A DNA stretch of 14,830 nucleotides from QHXQ01 sp036389375 (GTDB lineage Bacteria; Acidobacteriota; Blastocatellia; Pyrinomonadales; Pyrinomonadaceae): NCBI GenBank assembly GCA_036389375.1, contig DASVQA010000188.1:1-14830 (forward strand), in the 5' to 3' direction. A program made the position numbers and the translations under genes. The notes beneath the pieces are model-generated. The model was not told the origin of the DNA and searched no databases. It saw nothing but the letters and a program-made list of their open reading frames with translations. Shown here one piece after another: positions 4,643 to 11,288 of the stretch; the stretch's first letter is position 1; each line of letters opens with the position of its first letter.

Positions 4643-7522
4643 ATGAATGAAGAACAGGCGGCGCAGCCCGCCGCGTTCCTGCGCGACAGCGACCAGACTC
4701 TACAGACCATCATTCAGGCGTCGCCGCTCGCCATCATCGCGCTCGACACGGAAGGTCTCATTACGCTGTGGAACTCTGCGGCCGAACGCATCTACGGCTG
4801 GCGCGAGGAGGAAGTGCTAGGTCGCCCGCTGCCGACCGTCCCGATGGCGCAGCGTGAAGAGTTGCAGCGCAATCACCGGGCGGCCGTGGCGGGCCGCAAT
4901 TTCGTCAACCTCGAAGTCCAGCGCCAGCGCAAGGACGGCACGCTCATCGACGTGGCCATCTCGACCGCGGCGCTCAAAGATGCCGACGGGCGGCCGAGCG
5001 GTGTGCTGGCGCTCATCGCCGACGTGACGGAGCGCAAGCGCGCCGAAGCCCAACAGTTTCAGTTGGCCGCGATTGTCGAAGGCTCGGACGACGCGATCAT
5101 CAGTAAGGACTTGAACGGCACGATCCTCAGTTGGAACTCGGCCGCCGAGCGTCTCTACGGCTACACGGCGGCCGAAGCCATCGGGCAGCCGGTGACGATG
5201 GTCATCCCGCCCGACCGGCCCGACGAAGAAACGCGCATCCTCGAACGGATCAAACGCGGCGAACGCGTGGCGCATTACGAGACGGTGCGGCTGCGCAAAG
5301 ACGGCGTGCGGATCGACGTGTCCCTCACCGTCTCGCCGTTGAAAGACGCGACCGGGCAGGTCATCGGCGCATCCAAGATCGCGCGCGACATTACCGAGCG
5401 CAAACGCAGCGAAAGGGCGCTCCGGCGCAGCGAGGAGCGCAATCAGGCGCTCTTAAACGCCATCCCCGATCTCATCTTCCGCCTTGGCCGCGATGGTCGT
5501 TTTCTGGACGTACACGCGGCGCACGCCGATGCTCTGTTCATGCCGCCCGCCGAGTTCATCGGGCAGCACGTCGCCGAGGTGCTGCCGGCGGACGTGGCCG
5601 CAGAGGCGCTCCGCTACGTCGAGCGCGCGGCCGTGAGCGGCGAGCTACAGGTTTTCGAGTATGCGTTCAAGCAGGCCGGCGAGACGCGCAACTATGAAGC
5701 GCGCGTTGTGGCGAGCGGCGACGAGGAGGTGATCGTCATCGTGCGCGACGTGACGCGGCGCAAGCGCGCCGAAGCAAACGAGCGTTTTCTGGCCGACGCG
5801 ACCGCCAGCCTCGTCTCTTCGCTCGACTACGCGCTGACGCTTGAGCGCGTCGCGCGCCTGTCCGTGCCCGACTTAGCCGACTACTGTCTGGTGGACATAA
5901 CGGACGAGGACACGGGCACGATAGAGCGCGCCGCCGTAGCGCACAGCGACCCGCAGAAGGCCGCAGCGTGGCGCGCAATGCAGCGCCGTTGGCCGCTCGA
6001 CCCGGCCGCCGATTACACGATCCCGAAAGTCCTGCGCACAGGTCAGCCCCTGCTCTACCCGGCCCTGACCGAAGCGAACCTGCGCGCCGTCCTGAGCAAC
6101 GAAGAACAGGTCGCCACCCTGCTCTCGTTTGGCATCGTATCCTCTATGATCGTGCCGCTCACGGCGCGCGGGCGCACGTTCGGGACGCTCTCGTTTCTGA
6201 GCGCCGAGTCCGAGCGGCAGTACGGCGCGGCCGACTTGGCCGTTGCCGAAGAACTCGCGCGCCGCGCCGCGCTCGCCATTGACAACGCGCGGCTCTACCA
6301 GCGCGCGCAGGAGGCGAATCGCGCCAAAGACGAATTTCTCGCCACGCTCTCACACGAACTGCGCACGCCCCTGACGCCCGTTATCGGTTGGGTACACATG
6401 CTGAGCGGCGGGCGCATGACGGACGAAGACATCAAGCGCGGGCTGGGCGTGATTGACAAGAACTCGCAATCGCTCGCGCGCCTCATCAACGATCTGCTCG
6501 ACATGTCCGCGATCCTGAACGGCAAGATGCGGATCGACCATCTGCCCGTGACGATTGACAGCGTCGTGCAGGAAGCGGTCGAGACCGTGCGCCCGGAAGC
6601 GACGCGGCGCGGCATAGAGATCGCGTTTGAGTCCTGTGCAAATACGACGGGGCAGGCCGTCGTCTCCGGCGACCGCACGCGGCTTGGTCAGGTCTGTTGG
6701 AATCTACTCAGCAACGCCGTCAAATTCTCCGACGAAGGCGGGCGCGTCAGCGTCCATTGCGCGGCGGATGAGCGCGAGGTGCGGATCACGGTCGCGGACG
6801 AAGGCATCGGTATCGCGCCGGAATTTCTGCCGCACGTCTTCGAGCGTTTCCGCCAGGCCGACATGTCCACGACGAAGTCGCACGGCGGCCTCGGCATCGG
6901 GCTTGCGCTCGTCAAGAGTTTCGTCGAGGCGCACGCCGGCACGGTGACGGTCGAGAGCGCAGGCACAGGGCAGGGCAGCCGCTTCATCGTCTGCCTGCCG
7001 CGTCTGCACCTGTCAACACCTGCGCCCGCCATGAATGCCACCAGCACCAGCCACGCCACGAGCGCAACCGGCGCAGCGGCCACGAACGCCCGCCCCGCCG
7101 CTGCCGCCGCCGCGTCGCCGCCCGCGCGGCCGCCGCGCATGCTTCTGGTCGAAGATGCGGACGACACGCTTGAGCTTTTGCGCCGCACCTTCACGACGCG
7201 CGGCTACTGCGTGACGGCGTGCAGTTCCGCCACCGAAGCACAAAAGGTTGCCGCCCGCGAGCACTTTGATATAATCGTCTCCGACATCGGCTTACCACAC
7301 ATTGACGGCTACGAGTTGCTGGAACGGCTGCGTGCGGAGCAGCCCGCTTTGCGTACCGTACCCGCCGTGGCCCTGACCGGCTATGCCACCCCGCAAGACA
7401 TTGCGCGGGCCCGCGCCGCAGGCTTTGCCACCCACCTCGCCAAGCCGATTGATCCGACCGCGCTCGCGCGCGTGGTCGCGCAGTTGTTGACACCGAGCGC
7501 CGCCCGCACAGACGACGCGTGA
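4643..7522 (+). CDS. Hybrid sensor histidine kinase, PAS-PAS-PAS-GAF-HisKA-HATPase-REC
   Basis: This 959-residue cytoplasmic hybrid kinase has no membrane segments. Three PAS domains lie at about 17-134, 140-262 and 268-378, the first two ending in the typical D(V/I)TERKR and the third in the variant DVTRRKR. A GAF domain follows (about 381-553). The HisKA box is SHELRTP with phospho-acceptor His571. The ATPase domain carries the N box (Asn687 in NLLSNAVKFSD), the G1 box DEGIGI (Asp719) and the G2 box GGLGIGLAL (from 748). An Ala/Pro/Thr-rich linker (about 793-830) leads to a complete receiver with acids Glu837/Asp838, phospho-Asp881 and Lys934. It should autophosphorylate and pass phosphate to its own receiver. 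No LOV-type Cys motif is present in the PAS domains, so the signal is unknown. AAGGGA precedes ATG 4643 by a normal distance. The stand-alone receiver follows after 109 bases, probably as a relay partner. Confidence 0.95.
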   Translation: MNEEQAAQPAAFLRDSDQTLQTIIQASPLAIIALDTEGLITLWNSAAERIYGWREEEVLGRPLPTVPMAQREELQRNHRAAVAGRNFVNLEVQRQRKDGTLIDVAISTAALKDADGRPSGVLALIADVTERKRAEAQQFQLAAIVEGSDDAIISKDLNGTILSWNSAAERLYGYTAAEAIGQPVTMVIPPDRPDEETRILERIKRGERVAHYETVRLRKDGVRIDVSLTVSPLKDATGQVIGASKIARDITERKRSERALRRSEERNQALLNAIPDLIFRLGRDGRFLDVHAAHADALFMPPAEFIGQHVAEVLPADVAAEALRYVERAAVSGELQVFEYAFKQAGETRNYEARVVASGDEEVIVIVRDVTRRKRAEANERFLADATASLVSSLDYALTLERVARLSVPDLADYCLVDITDEDTGTIERAAVAHSDPQKAAAWRAMQRRWPLDPAADYTIPKVLRTGQPLLYPALTEANLRAVLSNEEQVATLLSFGIVSSMIVPLTARGRTFGTLSFLSAESERQYGAADLAVAEELARRAALAIDNARLYQRAQEANRAKDEFLATLSHELRTPLTPVIGWVHMLSGGRMTDEDIKRGLGVIDKNSQSLARLINDLLDMSAILNGKMRIDHLPVTIDSVVQEAVETVRPEATRRGIEIAFESCANTTGQAVVSGDRTRLGQVCWNLLSNAVKFSDEGGRVSVHCAADEREVRITVADEGIGIAPEFLPHVFERFRQADMSTTKSHGGLGIGLALVKSFVEAHAGTVTVESAGTGQGSRFIVCLPRLHLSTPAPAMNATSTSHATSATGAAATNARPAAAAAASPPARPPRMLLVEDADDTLELLRRTFTTRGYCVTACSSATEAQKVAAREHFDIIVSDIGLPHIDGYELLERLRAEQPALRTVPAVALTGYATPQDIARARAAGFATHLAKPIDPTALARVVAQLLTPSAARTDDA

Positions 7523-7537
7523 CCGTTTGCTACGGTC
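7521..7537 (+). other. Short stem-loop at the stop codon of the hybrid kinase
   Basis: GACCGT (7521-7526) and ACGGTC (7532-7537) form a perfect 6-bp stem with a TTGCT loop, overlapping the TGA stop. No T-run follows, so this is not an intrinsic terminator. It may affect mRNA stability or be chance. The rest of the gap up to 7631 contains GTTGCC repeats and the Shine-Dalgarno site of the next gene. Confidence 0.25.
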
Positions 7538-7631
7538 GCCACGCGCTGGCTTGCCACCCCGACGCTTTTTGCGGCCACATTTGTTCGTTGCCGTTGCCGT
7601 TCGTTGCTGCCCCGCAGAAGGAGAAGTGTTG

Positions 7632-8129
7632 ATGTCCGCCGCCTCAACGCCCGCCCCAGCCGCTAACCGCGCGCCCCGTGCCGCCGGTCACTATGCCTTC
7701 GGACAGACGCCGGGCCAGTCCGGCAGCATGCCCTACGCCACTGGCAACGAGCCTGTGGCGCTCGATAAACCCCGCGCGCTCGTCGTGGACGACGCGCCGG
7801 ACGTGAGCGAGATGATCGCGCTGCTCTTAAAGTACGCCGGCTACGACGTGGTGACGGTCTATTCCGGCATGCAGGCGCTCGATGCCGCGCGCCAGCAACA
7901 GTTCGACGCGCTCATCTCCGACATCGGCATGCCCGGCATGAACGGCTACGAGTTGGCCGAACATGTGCGCGCGCTGCCCGGTTACGAACGCGTGCCGATG
8001 ATCGCCGTCACGGGCTTTACGATGTACGACGACCGCGACCGCGCGTTGGCTTCCGGCTTCAACGCCTTTCTCACGAAACCGATCAGCCCCAACGACCTCA
8101 TCAGCCTGCTCGCAGGCTTACGCAGTTGA
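7632..8129 (+). CDS. Stand-alone receiver domain response regulator
   Basis: A 165-residue protein whose start ATG 7632 is fixed by AGGAG 8 bases upstream; an earlier in-frame start at 7527 lacks such support. About 46 N-terminal residues are Ala/Pro/Gly-rich and look disordered. The receiver fold follows: strand 1 with the acid pair in ALVVDDAPD, phospho-Asp97 in SDIGMPGMNG, the switch Thr in AVTGFT and Lys149 in LTKP. All catalytic residues are in place, so it should accept phosphate. There is no output domain, as in CheY or Spo0F, so it either acts by binding a target or shuttles phosphate between the two flanking kinases. It sits between them in the same direction and resembles the C-terminal receiver of the upstream kinase (SDIGLPHIDGYELL versus SDIGMPGMNGYELA). 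Confidence 0.93.
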   Translation: MSAASTPAPAANRAPRAAGHYAFGQTPGQSGSMPYATGNEPVALDKPRALVVDDAPDVSEMIALLLKYAGYDVVTVYSGMQALDAARQQQFDALISDIGMPGMNGYELAEHVRALPGYERVPMIAVTGFTMYDDRDRALASGFNAFLTKPISPNDLISLLAGLRS

Positions 8130-8168
8130 GCCGGCCCGCCGCGCCTTCAAAGGCGGCCCGGCTCGTTT
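8128..8168 (+). terminator. Strong hairpin after the stand-alone receiver, terminator or attenuator
   Basis: A 13-base arm GAGCCGGCCCGCC (8128-8140) pairs with GGCGGCCCGGCTC (8152-8164) at 12 of 13 positions across an 11-base loop, immediately after the TGA of the receiver gene. It is followed by GTTT, so the U-tract is short. It resembles an intrinsic terminator, but the next kinase starts only 27 bases later with no room for a separate promoter in between. Partial read-through is therefore likely. Confidence 0.65.
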
Positions 8169-8194
8169 AAGCTCCACCTCACGGGCAGCAAACC

Positions 8195-10450
8195 ATGCAG
8201 GGCACAGGCGTACCAGACAAGATTCTCGTCGTCAACGACACGCCCGACCAGTTGGCGCTCGCGGCGGCCGTGCTGCGCCAAGCTGGCTATCGCGTCATCG
8301 AAGCGGCGGACGGGCGCGAGGCTTTGACGCTCGCGCGCCGCGAACGCCCCGCGCTCATCGTCAGCGACGTGGTCATGCCCTACGGCGACGGCATCGAGTT
8401 GTGCCGGGCGGTGCGCGCCGACAAACAACTGGCCGGCACGCCCATCCTGCTCCTGAGCGCGCAGCGCAAGGACGCCGCCAGCGTGGTCGAAGGTTTAGCC
8501 GCCGGCTGCGACGATTACCTCGAAGCGCCTTATCAACCGCTCCGGCTCGTGGCGCAGGTCGCGCGCCTGCTGGAACGCGCGCGCGTCGAAGCCCACTACC
8601 GCGATCTGGTCGAACAGACCACCGACATCATCTACACGCACGACCTCGAAGGCCACCTGACCAGCATCAACGCCGCCGGCCTCGTCTTCACCGGCCGCAA
8701 GCAGGATGAGTTGCTCGGCCGCGCCGTGACGGAAGTCTTCGGGCTGACGGACGGGGCGCAGTTGCAGTCGGCCGTGCGGCGGCTGCGGAGCGAAGGCGCG
8801 GGGCGCGAGCAGGCGCTGGGGACGAACGCGAGCGGCGAAGCCCGCTGGTTGGAGTTCAATCAATCGCTCATCTGCGATCACACGGGTGCGCCGACGGGCG
8901 TGCGCGGCATCGCGCGCGACATCACCGAGCAGCGCCGCGCCGAAGAAGCCCTGCGCCGCAGCGAGGAACGCTCGCGCGCCATCATCGAAAACGCGCACGA
9001 CGTGATCTACACGCTCGACCTCGACGGGCACTACACCTCGCTCAATCGCGCGGGCGAACAACTGACCGGTTACCAGAGCGCCGAGATCGTGCGCCTCAGT
9101 TGGCGCGAACTGGTTGCGCCGGAATACGTCGCGCTCGTCGAAGAGATGATGGCGCGCAAACTCGCGGGCGCAGAGGTGATCACGTTCTACGAGTTGGAGA
9201 TCATCACGCGCGAGGGTCGGCGCGTGCCCGTCGAAGTCAGCACGCAACTGATCCACGAAAACGACCGCGCGGCCGGCATTCTCGGCATCGCGCGCGACAT
9301 CACGGAGCGCCGCCGCGCCGACGAAGAACGACGCACGATGATCCGCCAGCAGGCCGAACTTGAGAAGATGCGCAGCCTCGGCCAACTCTCGGCCGGCGTG
9401 GCGCACAACTTCAACAACGTGCTGGCCGCCATCCTCGGCCGCACGCAACTCCTGCTGCGCACGGCGACCGACGAGCGCCAGCGCCGCAGTCTGCAAGTCA
9501 TCGAAACCGCCGCGCTCGACGCCGCCGAGATCGTCCGCCGCATCCAGACCTTCGCCCGCAGCGCGCCCGCCGCGCCGTTCCAGCCCGTCTCGCTCGCCCA
9601 ACTCGTCACGGACGCCATTCAGTTGACGCGCACACGCTGGGAAGACGACGCGCGCACGCACGGCCTCAACTATGACGTGCGTTTTACCTCCGACTGCGTC
9701 GGCGCAGACACTGTCTCCGCCAGTCCGTCGGAGTTGCGCGAGGTCTTCGTCAACCTGATCTTAAACGCGCTGGAAGCGATGCCGGCGGGCGGACGCGTCG
9801 AGTGTCGCGCGCGGCGCGAGGGGGAGCGGCTCGTCGTCGAGGTGGCGGATACGGGCGCGGGCATCGCGCCGGCTTCGCGTGCGCGCATCTTCGAGCCGTT
9901 CTTCACGACCAAGGGGCCGCAAGGCTCAGGCTTAGGCTTGGCCGTCAGCTACGGCATCGTCAAACGGCATGGCGGCGAGATCGAAGTAACGAGCGAGGAC
10001 GGCGCGGGCGCAACCTTCACGCTGCGCTTCCCCGCGCATCGCGCTGCCGGGCAGGCGGGCGATGGGCGGGCCGTCGCCGCCCTGCCACGCGCGCGCGTGC
10101 TCGTCGTGGACGACGACGCGCAGGTGCGCGACGTGCTGCGCGAGATGCTGGAAACCTTAGGGCAGCGCGTCACGTCCGTAGACGGCGCGGTCGCGGCCCG
10201 CGCGGCGCTCTCGGCCGGGCAGTTCGATCTGCTCATCACGGACTTCGCCATGCCCGCGACCGACGGGCTGACGCTTGCGGCCGAAGCGCGCACGCTCGCG
10301 CCCCGCCTGCGCGTCGCGCTCGCCACCGGCTACGGCGAATCCGGCGTGGCCGAATCGCTCACGAGCGGACTCGTACAGGCGATCATCAGCAAGCCCTTCC
10401 AACTCGGCGAAGTCGAAACGGCGCTGCGCAAACTGCTGTTAGTGGCCTGA
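8195..10450 (+). CDS. Hybrid histidine kinase, REC-PAS-PAS-HisKA-HATPase-REC
   Basis: A soluble protein of 751 residues. The N-terminal receiver (8-128) has phospho-Asp58 in VSDVVMP, but its first acidic pair is Asn14-Asp15 and the usual Lys of the Lys-Pro motif is Ala111 (LEAPYQP). Two PAS domains follow (about 135-252 and 262-377), each closing with ARDITEQ/ERRRA. The kinase core has phospho-acceptor His404 in GVAHNFNNVLAAI, the NtrB/PAS-kinase style box. The ATPase domain shows Asn520 (NLILNALEAMP), Asp552 (DTGAGIAP), the FEPFFTTK segment and GSGLGLAV. The C-terminal receiver (633-750) is complete, with Asp639/Asp640, phospho-Asp683 and Lys733. The architecture suggests input from another kinase through the first receiver and output through the last. 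No good Shine-Dalgarno site is seen before ATG 8195, which fits coupling to the upstream gene. Confidence 0.94.
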   Translation: MQGTGVPDKILVVNDTPDQLALAAAVLRQAGYRVIEAADGREALTLARRERPALIVSDVVMPYGDGIELCRAVRADKQLAGTPILLLSAQRKDAASVVEGLAAGCDDYLEAPYQPLRLVAQVARLLERARVEAHYRDLVEQTTDIIYTHDLEGHLTSINAAGLVFTGRKQDELLGRAVTEVFGLTDGAQLQSAVRRLRSEGAGREQALGTNASGEARWLEFNQSLICDHTGAPTGVRGIARDITEQRRAEEALRRSEERSRAIIENAHDVIYTLDLDGHYTSLNRAGEQLTGYQSAEIVRLSWRELVAPEYVALVEEMMARKLAGAEVITFYELEIITREGRRVPVEVSTQLIHENDRAAGILGIARDITERRRADEERRTMIRQQAELEKMRSLGQLSAGVAHNFNNVLAAILGRTQLLLRTATDERQRRSLQVIETAALDAAEIVRRIQTFARSAPAAPFQPVSLAQLVTDAIQLTRTRWEDDARTHGLNYDVRFTSDCVGADTVSASPSELREVFVNLILNALEAMPAGGRVECRARREGERLVVEVADTGAGIAPASRARIFEPFFTTKGPQGSGLGLAVSYGIVKRHGGEIEVTSEDGAGATFTLRFPAHRAAGQAGDGRAVAALPRARVLVVDDDAQVRDVLREMLETLGQRVTSVDGAVAARAALSAGQFDLLITDFAMPATDGLTLAAEARTLAPRLRVALATGYGESGVAESLTSGLVQAIISKPFQLGEVETALRKLLLVA

Positions 10451-10458
10451 AAGCGGGG

Positions 10459-10863
10459 CTATGGTGTCGCTAGAATTTCTGCGGGTGCTTTTCTGCCACG
10501 CGGGGGGCGATTGAAATCTCGGTCGAAGCTTACGATCATGAGGTTGTATTTCTCCACGACTGCGTATTGATGAGCGTCGTCAAAATCGAGACTATATCGG
10601 CGCATTGTGTCAATTACTGTTTGCGTCTCTTCAGGTGAAACGGAGACTAGCTCGACAGCACCATCAATGAACAAATCCCGCGCAAAATCGAGCAGCGCGG
10701 CTGCCGGATTGAGCCGCATTAGCACCACACAGATGGAATGAAAGGCGAAGTCGGTGAGATAAAGTTCGCTTGCCGGGATGCGGTTGAGGAAGCCGCCGAC
10801 TTCAGCAGCCTGCGCTTGCTCTGGCAGGCACTCAAGCCAGACGTTGGTATCCACCAGATACAT
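10459..10863 (-). CDS. PIN-domain toxin, VapC-like endoribonuclease
   Basis: This protein has 134 residues from ATG 10863-10861; a TTG one codon earlier is a less likely start. The PIN signature is clear: Asp5 in YLVDTNVWLE, LTDFAFHSI (35-43) at the second-acid region, DFDDA (93-97) and SFDRDF with Asp114. These acids hold the divalent metal ion for RNA cleavage. The sequence follows a PIN subfamily often paired with small DUF2281-type proteins, ending 'PPRGRKAPAEI'. The gene begins 11 bases after the stop of its antitoxin, with a GGGGTGA element serving as ribosome binding site. Its tail is only 8 bases from the convergent kinase stop. Base composition is visibly lower in GC than the kinases and the membrane-protein gene on either side, which suggests transfer. 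The target RNA is unknown. Confidence 0.88.
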   Translation of the reverse strand: MYLVDTNVWLECLPEQAQAAEVGGFLNRIPASELYLTDFAFHSICVVLMRLNPAAALLDFARDLFIDGAVELVSVSPEETQTVIDTMRRYSLDFDDAHQYAVVEKYNLMIVSFDRDFNRPPRGRKAPAEILATP

Positions 10864-10874
10864 CAATCACCCCG

Positions 10875-11081
10875 TCAGTCCAGCGCCTTCTGTTGTAACT
10901 CAAGCGCAATGTACTGATCGCGGTATTCACTGAGCGCCCCCGCCCATGTTTGGCGCAACGTTCGCGTAGCCTGCTGCTGGCGTTTTTCCAGTAAAGATTC
11001 CACGAAGTCTCTGACCTCCGCTTGGGCAGCCGGAGGTAGTTCCCTCACTAAATCTTCGAGTGGTTTTGATGCCCTGCTCAT
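10875..11081 (-). CDS. DUF2281-type antitoxin partner of the PIN toxin
   Basis: A 68-residue acidic/helical protein from ATG 11081-11079; AGG about 6 bases upstream is a weak ribosome binding site. A much longer reading frame extends upstream to 11840 but runs antisense through the membrane-protein gene and is rejected. The N-terminus 'SKPLEDLVRELPPAAQAEVRDFVESLLEKR' is the helical DUF2281 pattern. The second half 'TLRQTWAGALSEYRDQY' is the segment typical of partners of this PIN subfamily, expected to wrap and inhibit the toxin. The upstream gap 11082-11288 is relatively AT-rich and must contain the promoters for this operon and for the divergent membrane-protein gene; I could not identify convincing elements. 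It probably autoregulates together with the toxin, as is usual for VapBC-like modules. Confidence 0.82.
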   Translation of the reverse strand: MSRASKPLEDLVRELPPAAQAEVRDFVESLLEKRQQQATRTLRQTWAGALSEYRDQYIALELQQKALD

Positions 11082-11288
11082 GGTGACCTGCAGCCCTGAA
11101 GGACTGTATCTGCAAGACAGGTTTACCGCTAATGATACGCGTTTGCACGAAACTTGGCGGTCGTTATGCATTGCAGCAGCTTGCCTCTTTTTCAACCTGC
11201 GCCTTCGTGTTATTTTGTGGGCGTAACTATCTGACAAGTCATAAACAATAGACGCGAGACGTGCGGATGAGAGGGAGCAGTAGCCTGC

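Noticed and set aside
4643..5780. Possible LOV photoreceptor among the PAS domains
   Set aside because: The flavin-binding Cys motif (NCRFLQ type) is absent from all three PAS domains.
7590..7610. GTTGCC-type short tandem repeats before the stand-alone receiver
   Set aside because: Very short and imperfect, with no link to a known element.
7527..7631. A 35-codon N-terminal extension of the stand-alone receiver
   Set aside because: The start at 7632 has AGGAG at 8 bases; the extension is Arg/Pro-rich and overlaps the leader.
8495..9661. A 388-codon minus-strand frame opposite the second hybrid kinase
   Set aside because: It is a typical high-GC shadow frame; the plus strand has all kinase motifs, and the antisense product has no recognisable domain.
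10451..10458. A terminator between the convergent second kinase and the toxin gene
   Set aside because: The 8-base gap and adjoining bases show no stem-loop with a T-run; transcripts probably overlap.
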